In this document: piece after piece, positions 1 through 7,712 of the stretch
Position numbering within the stretch: the stretch's first letter is position 1
Layout: every line of letters starts with the position of its first letter
DNA from: Pseudomonadota bacterium
GTDB taxonomy: Bacteria; Desulfobacterota; Desulfarculia; Desulfarculales; Desulfarculaceae
Assembly: GCA_018902755.1 (NCBI GenBank)
Contig: JAHIQI010000008.1
Coordinates: 1-64,000 of the forward strand
Direction: 5' to 3'
DNA length: 64,000 nt
The notes under the pieces: model-generated
The model's input: the letters and a program-made list of their open reading frames with translations, nothing else
Database searches by the model: none
What the model was told of the DNA's origin: nothing
Translations under genes and position numbers: made by a program

Positions 1-2
1 GC

Positions 3-125
3 ATGGTGTGGATGGCCTTCCACTTCCGCGAAGGCTGCGCCAACTGGCTAACCAACCCGGTGTACGACCCCGTCTCCCAGACGGCCGAGTACAAGGCCTG
101 CGCGGTGAAGATAGAACCCATCTAG
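3..125 (+). CDS. Formate dehydrogenase alpha subunit, C-terminal end (partial)
   Basis: Only the last 40 codons are in the window, read from the first in-frame ATG at position 3; the gene begins upstream. The peptide (VWMAFHFREGCANWLTNP, then EYKACAV) matches the end of the molybdopterin-dinucleotide-binding domain of FdhA/FdhF-type formate dehydrogenases, where an F-H-F-x-E segment and an E-(F/Y)-K-x-C-A-V ending are characteristic. The enzyme oxidises formate or reduces CO2 at a Mo/W-bis-MGD centre. The gene ends just before a strong hairpin terminator. Another molybdopterin oxidoreductase is possible, since the catalytic Cys/Sec region is not visible. Confidence 0.75.
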   Translation: MVWMAFHFREGCANWLTNPVYDPVSQTAEYKACAVKIEPI

Positions 126-140
126 CCGAGCGCTGAAAGC

Positions 141-179
141 ACAAGAAAGGGACGCCCGGAATGGGCGTCCCTTTCTTGT
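141..179. terminator. Strong bidirectional intrinsic terminator
   Basis: A perfect 17-bp inverted repeat (141-157 with 163-179) has a 5-base loop. Its outer part gives T-rich 3' ends on both strands (TTTCTTGT). It lies between the converging fdh gene fragment (plus strand) and the lipoprotein gene (minus strand), so it can end both transcripts. Confidence 0.85.
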
Positions 180-196
180 GGAGTTTCGGGCGAGGG

Positions 197-793
197 CTAC
201 TGGTTGAAGTTGATGTCCAGGAACTGGCGCTTGGTGATGCCGCGCAGCTTAATGAGGGAGTCCTCGTCAAAGCCCAGGCAGAGCACGCCCTTGAGTTGGT
301 TGCCATGGCGCATGGGGGCGCAGAGGCCCAGGCCGGGGCCGTACTGGGTGTACACCTCGAAGCTGGCGATCTTGTTTTCCTTATAAACCGGGTTGAGCTT
401 GGTGAACTTGGAGTAGTTCTGGCCTACGAAACCCTGGTAGGTCTTGGCAAGGTCGTCGGGGTCGGGGCTGCGCCAGGCCAGAATGGTGGCGTAGGCGTCC
501 AACACGGCCAGGTCGTGATCCAGGGGTTTGCTCTGTTTAAGGGCTTCGGTGAACTGCCGGTCGATGTTGGCCTGGATTTTGGGGCCCGGGTCGGGCTGGT
601 CCAGCAGTGGCATGAACACCTTGGTTTCTTGCTGAATCAGCCGGAGCATCTCGGTTTTGAATATGGCCTGCTGGGGAGAGAGCTTTTGTTCCGGCTCTTC
701 GGCGCAGCCCGCGGCCAACATGCCGCAAAGCACCAGGCCCAGCAGCACTCCTCCGTGCATCAGCCGATATGCCAGCCTCTTGATTTCAGGCAT
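197..793 (-). CDS. Predicted lipoprotein of unknown function
   Basis: A 198-residue protein. I chose the ATG at 793 over the upstream ATG at 835 because GGAGG stands 7 bases before it and it starts a proper signal sequence. The N-terminus (MPEIKRLAYRLMHGG) is followed by a hydrophobic stretch and the lipobox LAAGC, so signal peptidase II cleavage and lipidation of that Cys are expected. The mature part is soluble-looking and ends LDINFNQ. The C-terminal half (KIASFEVYTQYGPGLGLCAP..GNQLKGVLCLGFDEDSL) resembles a small periplasmic sensor-type fold, but I recognise no named family. The upstream asparaginase gene lies about 30 bases away on the same strand. Confidence 0.7.
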   Translation of the reverse strand: MPEIKRLAYRLMHGGVLLGLVLCGMLAAGCAEEPEQKLSPQQAIFKTEMLRLIQQETKVFMPLLDQPDPGPKIQANIDRQFTEALKQSKPLDHDLAVLDAYATILAWRSPDPDDLAKTYQGFVGQNYSKFTKLNPVYKENKIASFEVYTQYGPGLGLCAPMRHGNQLKGVLCLGFDEDSLIKLRGITKRQFLDINFNQ

Positions 794-824
794 CAATCTT
801 CCTCCCTCGCCTGGGACGGGGGAA

Positions 825-1928
825 TTATAACCCAAACACGGCGCTCAATGTGCAGACCTTCTCTCCCCGGTGGTTGCTTATCTGTGGGCGGTGCAGGTCG
901 GCCAGGGGGCCTTCCAGGGTCTCGTGGTCCAGGATGCCCAACTCGTGCAGGATCTCGGTGACCGCCGGTCCCAGGGCCCTGAGCCCGCCGTCCTCGATGT
1001 TGAGCGCCACCCCAAGCCCTTGCTGGGGCAGGGCCAGGGCGTAGGAGCCCTCGGAGCCTGCCTTGGCCAGCACCACCCCAGGCGCGGCCTGCATGACGCG
1101 GGTGCAGATGCGCCCGGTGCCCGCGATCATTTCCGGATGCTCCAGGCACGCGGCCACGAGTTCCTTGACCGCCTCGGCCATGTCAGGCTCCAGCCCCGCC
1201 TGCTCCGGCGCGGCCAGGCGGGCGTAGGCCCCGGCGATGGCCACCAGGGGCATGCGAAACACCGGGGCCCCGCAGCCGTCCACCCCGATGCCGATCTGCT
1301 CCTTGGGGTAGCCCGACATCAGGGCCACGGTGTCCAGGATCAGCTTCTGCACCGGGTGGCGGCCCGACAGATAGTCCTCGGTGGGCCAATCGTAAAAGGC
1401 GCAGAGCACCAGCATGGCCGCGTGCTTGCCCGCGCAGGGGTTGTGCAGGGCGGTGGGCTTTTCGCCCGCCTTTTGCATGGCCTTGTAGGTGGCGCGGTGC
1501 AGGGGCCAGGCCGCGCCGCAGTCCAAAAGATCGGTGCCGAGCCCGGCCTTGGCCAGGATGCTGGTCACCGCCTCGATCTGGAAGCCCTCGCCGTTCAAGG
1601 AGCCGCAGGTGGCGGCCAACTCGGCGGGGCTGAGGCCAAAGCGCTTGGCCGCGCCGCTGGTGATAAGGGGCAGGGCCTGCAAGGGCTTGGCGGCGGAGCG
1701 CATGAAGGTGGGCATGGCCGGATGGCCCAGGCCCTTGGTGCGGCGTCCATCCGGGGTGCAGACCGCGATGGCCCCCCGGTGTACGCTTTCGGTCAGACCG
1801 CTGCGGCGGAACTCCACCAGGGCCGGGGCGTACTCGCCGGGGCCGGGACCGCCGCCTCGGGCATGCTCATGAGTGTGATCGTGATGATGATGCCCATGGT
1901 GCCGTGAAATTGAGAAAGATTCCTGCAC
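825..1928 (-). CDS. L-asparaginase II (PF06089 family) with His-rich N-terminus
   Basis: A 367-residue protein read from a GTG start with an AAGGTG box before it. It matches the thermolabile asparaginase II family (Rhizobium etli AnsA type), which hydrolyses L-asparagine to aspartate and ammonia and is unrelated to E. coli AnsA/AnsB. Family signatures seen are RSAAKPLQ, the LAATCGSLNGE segment, HNPCAGKHAAML and the GIGVDGCGAPVF block; the SxxK pair and the paired cysteines are intact. Residues 9-23 contain nine His plus Asp and Glu (HHGHHHHDHTHEHA), which is not part of the normal family start. The remainder has usual length. Family assignment is firm; substrate is inferred from the family. 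Confidence 0.88.
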   Translation of the reverse strand: MQESFSISRHHGHHHHDHTHEHARGGGPGPGEYAPALVEFRRSGLTESVHRGAIAVCTPDGRRTKGLGHPAMPTFMRSAAKPLQALPLITSGAAKRFGLSPAELAATCGSLNGEGFQIEAVTSILAKAGLGTDLLDCGAAWPLHRATYKAMQKAGEKPTALHNPCAGKHAAMLVLCAFYDWPTEDYLSGRHPVQKLILDTVALMSGYPKEQIGIGVDGCGAPVFRMPLVAIAGAYARLAAPEQAGLEPDMAEAVKELVAACLEHPEMIAGTGRICTRVMQAAPGVVLAKAGSEGSYALALPQQGLGVALNIEDGGLRALGPAVTEILHELGILDHETLEGPLADLHRPQISNHRGEKVCTLSAVFGL

Positions 1929-1953
1929 GGTTACACCTTTTTTCGTCTACAAG

Positions 1954-1982
1954 TTGACAGGTACATAGGGCGGCATTACCTT
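1954..1982 (+). promoter_or_regulatory. Possible promoter for the leader RNA
   Basis: TTGACA at 1954-1959 is a perfect -35 box. Seventeen bases later comes TACCTT (1977-1982), a weak -10. It would start transcription about 1990, directly before the folded leader. Confidence 0.4.
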
Positions 1983-1992
1983 TAAGTCGTTA

Positions 1993-2144
1993 GAGGGAAG
2001 GTGCAATCTAGTAACACCCCTGCATGAAATCCGCCGAAAATGCCGCGGTAAGAACACCCCCTCTCCCCCGGCATGGAAGGCGGAAACCTTTCCTCCCCTC
2101 CTCCCAGAGGACCTCAGGGCTTGTGTCCTGGGGTCCTCTTTTTT
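1993..2144 (+). ncRNA. Structured leader / candidate attenuator or riboswitch, class unknown
   Basis: This non-coding stretch has nested complementary segments: GAGGGAAGG (1993-2001) can pair imperfectly with the CCTTTCCTCCC tract (2087-2097); TCCGCC (2030-2035) pairs perfectly with GGCGGA (2079-2084); inside that, ATGCCG (2040-2045) pairs with CGGCAT (2069-2074). It ends in a terminator 42 bases before a start codon, with no plus-strand gene upstream to terminate. I compared it by eye with cobalamin, TPP, SAM, Moco, c-di-GMP and ykkC-type cores and could not fit it. It could also be a free small RNA. Confidence 0.45.
2106..2144 (+). terminator. Intrinsic terminator upstream of the NamZ-like gene
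   Basis: A 13-bp stem (2106-2118 with 2127-2139, one G-T pair) is followed by a run of T to 2144. The plus strand holds no gene between 125 and 2187, so it must end a leader or small RNA. Confidence 0.75.
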
Positions 2145-2186
2145 ATACTGCCTTAATATTCTGTTATTTTCCCGCGAGGTCAAGCC

Positions 2187-3362
2187 ATGAGTTCAAAAGT
2201 GGTCACCGGCCTGAGCCGCCTGTGCGACGCCCCCCCTTCCAACCTGCGGGGCGCGGCCCTGGGCCTGCTGGCCAACCCGGCGGCGGTGGGCCCGGACCTG
2301 ACCTCCGCCTGGCGCATGGTGGAGGGGGCCCTGCCCGGCGGGATCAAGGCCCTGTTCGGACCCCAGCACGGATTTTTCGCCGAAAAGCAGGACAACATGG
2401 TGGAGTCGGACCACGCGGTGCATCCCCAGCTGGGCGCGCCCATCTACTCCCTGTACGGCGAGACCCGCCGCCCTACCCCGGAGATGCTCTCCGGCCTGGA
2501 CGCCCTGCTGGTGGACCTGGTGGACGTGGGCTGCCGGGTATACACCTTTTTCTCCACCCTGGTGGCTTGTCTGGAGGAATGCGCCAGCGCCGGGGTGGAG
2601 GTGGTGGTGCTGGACCGGCCCAACCCCATCGGCCGCCTGAGCGAGGGGCCGGTGCTGCCCCCGGAGCTGATGAGCTTCGTGGGGGCCCATGCCATCCCCC
2701 TGAGCCACGGCCTGACCCTGGGCGAGCTGGCCAGGCTGGTTAAGGCCGAACGCAACCTGGATGTCGTCTTGCGGGTGATCGAGTGCGCGGGCTGGGACGG
2801 CGGGGACTTCGCCGGCACCGGCCTGCCCTGGGTGATGCCCTCGCCCAACATGCCCACCCTGGACACGGCCAGGGTCTACCCCGGCCAAGTGCTTCTGGAA
2901 GGCGCCACCCTGAGCGAAGGCCGGGGCACCACCCGGCCCTTTGAGATATTCGGCATGCCCGGCCTGGAGCCCCAGGCGGCGCTGGCCGCTTTGGAGCTGG
3001 ATGCCCTGGAGGGCGCCGTCCTGCGCCCGCTCAATTTTCAGCCTACTTTCCACAAGTTCGCGGGCCAGGTCTGCGGGGGCTTCCAGATTCACGTCACCGA
3101 CCCCGCCGCCTACCGCCCCCTGCGGGCCACCCTGGCCCTGTTGGGGGCCGTCAACCGGGCCCAGCCCGGCCTGTGGGGCCTGCGCCCGCCGCCCTACGAG
3201 TACGAGCACGAGCGCCGTCCCCTGGACCTCTTGTTGGGCGACGCCGAAGCGGTGGATATGCTGGTGGGCGGGGCCAGGGCCGCCGATCTGGAAGCCCGCT
3301 GGCAGGGCGATCTGGCCGCCTGGCAACAGCGGCGGGAAGGGGCGCTTCTGTACCCGGCTTGA
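2187..3362 (+). CDS. DUF1343 protein, NamZ-like exo-beta-N-acetylmuramidase
   Basis: A 391-residue protein with a GAGGT box before the ATG. It matches DUF1343 (PF07075), whose characterised member NamZ of Bacillus removes terminal MurNAc from peptidoglycan fragments. Motifs seen: LLANPAAV near the start, FGPQHGFFAE (about 62-71), ALLVDLVDVGCRVYTF, VVLDRPNPIG, SPNMPTL and EGRGTTRPFE. No signal peptide is visible, although many homologues are exported, so a cytoplasmic cell-wall-recycling role is the simplest reading. Expression may depend on the leader and terminator just upstream. Family assignment is firm; exact substrate is inferred. Confidence 0.85.
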   Translation: MSSKVVTGLSRLCDAPPSNLRGAALGLLANPAAVGPDLTSAWRMVEGALPGGIKALFGPQHGFFAEKQDNMVESDHAVHPQLGAPIYSLYGETRRPTPEMLSGLDALLVDLVDVGCRVYTFFSTLVACLEECASAGVEVVVLDRPNPIGRLSEGPVLPPELMSFVGAHAIPLSHGLTLGELARLVKAERNLDVVLRVIECAGWDGGDFAGTGLPWVMPSPNMPTLDTARVYPGQVLLEGATLSEGRGTTRPFEIFGMPGLEPQAALAALELDALEGAVLRPLNFQPTFHKFAGQVCGGFQIHVTDPAAYRPLRATLALLGAVNRAQPGLWGLRPPPYEYEHERRPLDLLLGDAEAVDMLVGGARAADLEARWQGDLAAWQQRREGALLYPA

Positions 3363-3431
3363 GTCGCGCCCGCTAAACCGCTATCATTAAAGCAACGGCA
3401 AATCTCAGAAAAACCGGGAGAATCAAGTCTT

Positions 3432-4688
3432 ATGCCCTTTTACACCGCCCTGCGAGGCTATACCAACAAACGGTTGGAGGAGATCGCCGAGGCCGATATC
3501 CTGATTGGCATCCCCTGCTACAACAACGAGACCACCATCGCCCACGTGGTGCAGATGGTCACCCACGGACTGGCCGACCATTACGGCGACAAGCGGGCGG
3601 TGATCCTGGTGGCCGACGGCGGCTCCACCGACGACACCCGCGAGGTGGCCAAGGAGTTCGAGATCAAGCCTTGGCAGGAGAAAATTGTCAGCATTTACCG
3701 CGGCCTGCCCGGCAAGGGCAGCGCGCTCCGGGCGGTGTTCGAGGCGGCGGCGCGTCTGAAGGTGACCGCCTGCGCCATGGTGGACAGCGACCTGCGCTCC
3801 ATCACCGGCGACTGGGTCAAGGCCCTGTTGGACCCGGTGATGACCAAGGGCTATCAGTACGTCTCGCCGGTGTACCTGCGCCACAAGTACGACGGCACCA
3901 TCACCAACAACATCGTCTACAACCTCACCCGGGCCCTGTACGGCAAGCGGGTGCGCCAGCCCATCGGCGGCGACTTCGCCATCAGCCGGGACCTGGCCAA
4001 GTATTACGCCGAGCAGGACGTGTGGGAGAGCGAGGTGGCTCGCTTCGGCATCGACATCTGGATGACCACCAACGCCATCACCCAGGGCTTCAAGGTGTGC
4101 CAGGCCAACCTGGGGCTCAAGGTGCACGACGCCAAGGACCCGGCCTCCCACCTGGGACCCATGTTCCGCCAGGTCATCTGGACCCTGTTCAACCTCATGG
4201 AGCGTTACGAGGGGGTGTGGAAGACCGTGGAGGGCTCGGAGCCGGTGGAGACCTTCGGCAACGGAGGCCAGGGTGAGCCCGAGCCGGTCAAGGTGAACCT
4301 GGATGCCATGATCGAAAACTTCCAGAGCGGCTACAAAAACTTCAGCGCCCTTTGGAAGGAGATCTTCTGCGGCGACTGCTTCAAGGCCATCAAGGCCGCC
4401 TCCACCATGGACGCAAACAACTTCAACCTTCCCACCGCGGCCTGGGTTCAGATACTCTATGAACTGGCCGCCACCTACCACGCCTGGGATCAGCACCGCA
4501 TGCGGCTGTTGGATTTGGTCACCCCGCTGTATTACGCCCGAGTGGCCAGCTTCGTGCGCCAGAGCTGGGACATGAGCTCCGCCGAAGCCGAGGAGTTGGT
4601 GGAAGAGCAGGCCCAAGAGTTCGAGGATCACAAGGATTACCTGATCAAGGTTTGGGGTCAGGGGCCCGCCAAGGCCTGCCTCACCTAG
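3432..4688 (+). CDS. GT2-type glycosyltransferase (GpgS/MGS-like fold)
   Basis: A 418-residue GT-A enzyme. The N-terminal nucleotide-sugar domain shows DILIGIPCYNNETTI (about 22-36), VADGGSTDDT and the metal-binding AMVDSDLRS (DxD-type). The conserved block YLRHKYDGTITNNIVYNLTRALYGKRVRQPIGGDFAISR and the RFGIDIWMTT segment follow. These are shared with a deltaproteobacterial/archaeal GT2 group that I recall next to compatible-solute (glucosylglycerate or mannosylglycerate type) genes. The acceptor cannot be read from sequence. No membrane segment is seen. The ATG sits about 10 bases after GGGAG. corA follows closely on the same strand. Confidence 0.75.
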   Translation: MPFYTALRGYTNKRLEEIAEADILIGIPCYNNETTIAHVVQMVTHGLADHYGDKRAVILVADGGSTDDTREVAKEFEIKPWQEKIVSIYRGLPGKGSALRAVFEAAARLKVTACAMVDSDLRSITGDWVKALLDPVMTKGYQYVSPVYLRHKYDGTITNNIVYNLTRALYGKRVRQPIGGDFAISRDLAKYYAEQDVWESEVARFGIDIWMTTNAITQGFKVCQANLGLKVHDAKDPASHLGPMFRQVIWTLFNLMERYEGVWKTVEGSEPVETFGNGGQGEPEPVKVNLDAMIENFQSGYKNFSALWKEIFCGDCFKAIKAASTMDANNFNLPTAAWVQILYELAATYHAWDQHRMRLLDLVTPLYYARVASFVRQSWDMSSAEAEELVEEQAQEFEDHKDYLIKVWGQGPAKACLT

Positions 4689-4714
4689 AGGGGTGATCCT
4701 GGAGGGAGACGCGG

Positions 4715-5791
4715 ATGTTTGCTAGGGCGACCAGCCAGGCGGCCAAGGACTCCCTGCCGCCGGGCAGCTTAGTGCATGTGGGCGAGGAAGTTTCCGGCCC
4801 TATCCGCATCACCGTGTTGGAATACGACGCCCAGGGAGTGCACACCCTGGAGGAGCCGGACCCCGGCGAGATCAAACGGCTGCAAGACGAACCCCAGGTG
4901 GTCTGGTTCCGGGTGGAAGGGGTGCACCAGGTGGAGGTGGTGGCCCGCCTGGGCGAGATATTCGGCCTGCACCCCCTGGTGCAGGAAGACATCGTCAACA
5001 CTCACCAGCGCCCCAAGCTGGAAGAGTACGACCACTATTTGTACATGGTTCTCAAGGACCTCAGTTTCGATGCGGAGACCCAGGAGGTGGTGTCCCGCCA
5101 GGTGAGCGTCATCCTGGGCCGGGGCTGGGTGCTCTCCTTCACCGAGGGCGGGCGCGATCCCTTCACCGCCGTGGCCGGGCGCATCAACGGGGGCCGGGGG
5201 CGCATCCGCCATCTGGGGGCCGACTACCTGGCCTATGCCTTGTTGGATTCGGTGGTGGACCACTACTTCGGGGTCTTGGAGGGGCTGGCCGAAAGCACCC
5301 AGGAGCTGGAGAACGAACTGGACACCGCCGCCGACCAGAGGGTGCTGCAAACCCTGCACCGGCTCAAGCGCCAGGGCCTGCGCCTGCGCAAGGCGGTGTG
5401 GCCGCTCCGGGAAGTGGCCGGCTGGCTGGAGCGGGGCGAGCACGAATTCATCGACCACAACGTGCGCCCCTATCTGCGCGACGTGTACGACCACACCGTG
5501 CAGGTAATCGACGCCACCGAGTCCTTGCGCGACAGCCTGGCCAGCCTCATGGACCTGTACCTGAGCGTGGTGAGCAACCGCATGAACCAGATCATGAAGG
5601 TGCTGACCATCATCGCCACCCTGTTCATACCCCTGACCTTCGTCGCCGGACTCTACGGCATGAACTTCAAGTACATGCCTGAACTTGAATGGAAGTGGGG
5701 CTACTTCACGGTGTTGGGGGTGATGGGCCTGGTGACCATCGGCATGCTCTACTATTTCTGGCGCAAGGGCTGGATGAGGCCCGGTAACTAA
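4715..5791 (+). CDS. corA: CorA magnesium/cobalt transporter
   Basis: A 358-residue inner-membrane divalent-cation channel. It has a long cytoplasmic N-terminal domain, a long stalk helix, and two C-terminal membrane helices separated by the diagnostic YGMNF loop (FIPLTFVAGLYGMNFKYMPEL). The segment PLVQEDIVNTHQRPKLEEYDHYLYMVLK is typical of the family. Length is normal. The gene begins 26 bases after the glycosyltransferase and ends 9 bases from the convergent island gene. Confidence 0.95.
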   Translation: MFARATSQAAKDSLPPGSLVHVGEEVSGPIRITVLEYDAQGVHTLEEPDPGEIKRLQDEPQVVWFRVEGVHQVEVVARLGEIFGLHPLVQEDIVNTHQRPKLEEYDHYLYMVLKDLSFDAETQEVVSRQVSVILGRGWVLSFTEGGRDPFTAVAGRINGGRGRIRHLGADYLAYALLDSVVDHYFGVLEGLAESTQELENELDTAADQRVLQTLHRLKRQGLRLRKAVWPLREVAGWLERGEHEFIDHNVRPYLRDVYDHTVQVIDATESLRDSLASLMDLYLSVVSNRMNQIMKVLTIIATLFIPLTFVAGLYGMNFKYMPELEWKWGYFTVLGVMGLVTIGMLYYFWRKGWMRPGN

Positions 5792-5800
5792 TGTCGGTAA

Positions 5801-6616
5801 CTACACGTTTATACTAAAATTTAATTTGTTCTCGTTTGGTTCAAGTAATCCATTTTCAACTTTTGCTATGCCAGGAGGCAGTATCACTGCCATCTGCGTA
5901 TCCTCATCAAATTCAATCATACGGGACTTGTGGAGCCGCATGATGACATCTCGTTTGTAGTAGGAAAAATTAGAGTATTCAGTCCAGGCAAATAAGTCTT
6001 CAACCGGTACTGCTGTATTTGGGTTTGAGTAAAGTAGCAACAATGTCTGCTGGGCGTAGCTCAACCCAGGAACTAAGACCCTTTTTTTACCAAAAACTTC
6101 CCATACCTGCGGTAGCTTACGCTCTGAAATAGAATCACAGATTGCCTGCGCTTCCTCTAGTGATATCGTATATTTCAGCCTAATTAGTTCGCAGATACAC
6201 CAATCTGCAATACGTACAGCAGTTGCGGCGTCAATTTCGTTAGCATTTACATCTCCTCCCTCATGGCCGATACCCCGTTTGTTTCGCAGGGTATATAAAA
6301 AATTTAATGCCCGAGGGATTAATATACGTACACTCTCATGCCCAGCCGCCTTAGGAGTCCTTTCAAGTCGATCGCATTCATCTTTAAAATTGTTAATTTT
6401 TGTCCCAAACGGAATGTAGTTTCCAGTCAACTCATTTTGTAACCATCGCAACAAGGTTTCGCAAAAACGTCCCGCTCTGAGTCCGCAAGCGTCAAAATCA
6501 CCTTTCATGAAAGAGATTTTTAAGCCATTGTAGGCTTTAATTAATCGGTTATGAAATGGAGGGAAAACGCCAGCCAGTGCCGCTTCCAAGGACAACTCAG
6601 GCTTTGCTGTACTCAT
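5801..6616 (-). CDS. Unknown island protein with HEPN-like Rx6H motif
   Basis: A 271-residue protein in an AT-rich tract unlike its neighbours. The first 170 residues are helical and contain RAGRFCETLLRWLQ and then LNFLYTLRNKRGIGHEGGDVNANEID; the R-N-K-R-G-I-G-H run fits the Rx4-6H active-site pattern of HEPN ribonuclease domains. The C-terminal 90 residues (VWEVFGKKRVLVPGLSYAQQTLLLLY..., EYSNFSYYKRDVIMRLHKSRMIEFDE) look like a winged-helix domain. Its start overlaps the end of the upstream island gene by 20 bases, so the pair is co-translated. I recall similar uncharacterised proteins in genomic islands. Nuclease activity is inference only. Confidence 0.7.
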   Translation of the reverse strand: MSTAKPELSLEAALAGVFPPFHNRLIKAYNGLKISFMKGDFDACGLRAGRFCETLLRWLQNELTGNYIPFGTKINNFKDECDRLERTPKAAGHESVRILIPRALNFLYTLRNKRGIGHEGGDVNANEIDAATAVRIADWCICELIRLKYTISLEEAQAICDSISERKLPQVWEVFGKKRVLVPGLSYAQQTLLLLYSNPNTAVPVEDLFAWTEYSNFSYYKRDVIMRLHKSRMIEFDEDTQMAVILPPGIAKVENGLLEPNENKLNFSINV

Positions 6617-7451
6617 ACTGTCCGCCCGCGTTTCTATCTCGTTTTAGGGTGCTATTTCTGACGCACCGCAGCAAAGCTGGAGAGAGGACCTGTACCGAAT
6701 AGGAGTAGCCACGCCGTTGTTGTAGTTCGGTGCTAACTTCAAATATCATTTTGGGCGAGTCAAAAAAGCCACTTGCGGTCAAATTATCTATAGCCTCCTT
6801 AGGACCCGGACGCCCCGGGGAAGGCTTCTTAGAACCAACTCCTTCCTTTTTTGCTTTTTTAGCAGTACCTTTATTATTCTTACTGGTCTTAGCTTTTTTT
6901 ATGGCCTTTGGTCTACTGACCGTTTGCCCTTCGTTGTTTTGGCCTAGGTTTTCTAAGTAAGCCTCACCAGGTGCCATGATGTGAAAGATATCTTTTCCAT
7001 TGATATTCTTTCGGTTAACTTTGTCTGCAGCTCTGGCAAGAGCCTTTTGTATTGTATTTTCCTTTGAAGGTATCCGAAATTTATTTACTAAAATATTGGT
7101 AATTTCTTTTGCTGTTAGCCCGTCTGTCTCGTGATCGACACGAGCTAGTTGTAATACCTTTAAAGATTTATCTATGGCCTTGGGCATTTTTTGTATTTCT
7201 GGATATTTGGTGCTGTCAATATCATTGAGTATTGACAAAGTGCCATCCAAATTAGCTGGATTGTGAGAAAATCCTCTCTTGGGTTTGGTCGCCTCCCGCT
7301 TTTTTTCTGGTGCTTCAATTTTGCTACCGAGAGATTTGCCGAGTAGCTCATCCATAACCCTGTGGAACGCGGCTTCCTGAAGATTTTCGGGGACGGTTTT
7401 GGCTATTTCAGCCGCTTCAGCTATGATAACTTTCAAATTTTTCTTTCTCAT
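6597..7451 (-). CDS. Unknown island protein, putative DNA-binding partner
   Basis: A 284-residue, lysine-rich protein in the same AT-rich tract. The N-terminus (IIAEAAEIAKTVPENLQEAAFHRVMDELL) is a short helical module. Residues about 110-165 (TDGLTAKEITNILVNKFRIPSKENTIQKALARA) read as a helix-turn-helix or winged helix. A basic linker (about 175-210) leads to a C-terminal module starting GRPGPKEAIDNL, with RRGYSYSVQVLSPALLRCVR and a final QYEYSKA, again winged-helix-like. I cannot name a family. The order of this gene then the HEPN-like gene, with overlapping ends, suggests a functional two-gene module carrying DNA- or RNA-binding and effector functions. Confidence 0.65.
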   Translation of the reverse strand: MRKKNLKVIIAEAAEIAKTVPENLQEAAFHRVMDELLGKSLGSKIEAPEKKREATKPKRGFSHNPANLDGTLSILNDIDSTKYPEIQKMPKAIDKSLKVLQLARVDHETDGLTAKEITNILVNKFRIPSKENTIQKALARAADKVNRKNINGKDIFHIMAPGEAYLENLGQNNEGQTVSRPKAIKKAKTSKNNKGTAKKAKKEGVGSKKPSPGRPGPKEAIDNLTASGFFDSPKMIFEVSTELQQRRGYSYSVQVLSPALLRCVRNSTLKRDRNAGGQYEYSKA

Positions 7452-7555
7452 GGTTTCAGCTACTCCAGTGCATTAGCCAGGAAACGGGACGGATAACTCC
7501 TTATTTCTGCTTGAATATTGATTCTGCAGGGATGGAATAATTGGCGAGCAGTCGA

Positions 7556-7578
7556 TGTATGATTTAATTTGCCATACA
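7556..7578. promoter_or_regulatory. Inverted repeat upstream of the island genes
   Basis: TGTATG (7556-7561) and CATACA (7573-7578) are perfect 6-bp arms 11 bases apart, about 105 bases before the first island gene, in the 261-base gap that otherwise holds only the nrdJ terminator. It could be an operator for the island pair. Chance is not excluded in AT-rich DNA. Confidence 0.35.
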
Positions 7579-7663
7579 AAAGAATTTTTGGCAAGGAGGT
7601 GGCTGGCTTTCGCTATTATTATAAAAAAGAGACTAATATTGTTGACTTGGCCGGGATGGGTAC

Positions 7664-7691
7664 AAAAAAGGGTGGAGCACAGGCCCCACCC
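7664..7691 (-). terminator. Intrinsic terminator of nrdJ
   Basis: On the minus strand a 9-bp stem with one mismatch (7683-7691 with 7670-7678, loop 4) is followed by six T (7664-7669), just after the nrdJ stop codon. Confidence 0.8.
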
Positions 7692-7712
7692 CATTAAAGC
7701 AATTACCATAAC

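Noticed and set aside
1993..2100. Cobalamin riboswitch before the NamZ-like gene
   Set aside because: A GAGGGAA...GGTG start is suggestive, but the central and 3' core boxes are absent.
1947..2183. 78-codon minus-strand frame in the leader region
   Set aside because: Composition is that of the structured leader; no start context; the region is better explained as RNA.
7473..7709. 78-codon frame between the island and nrdJ
   Set aside because: It covers the nrdJ terminator, has no convincing ribosome-binding site and no recognisable sequence.
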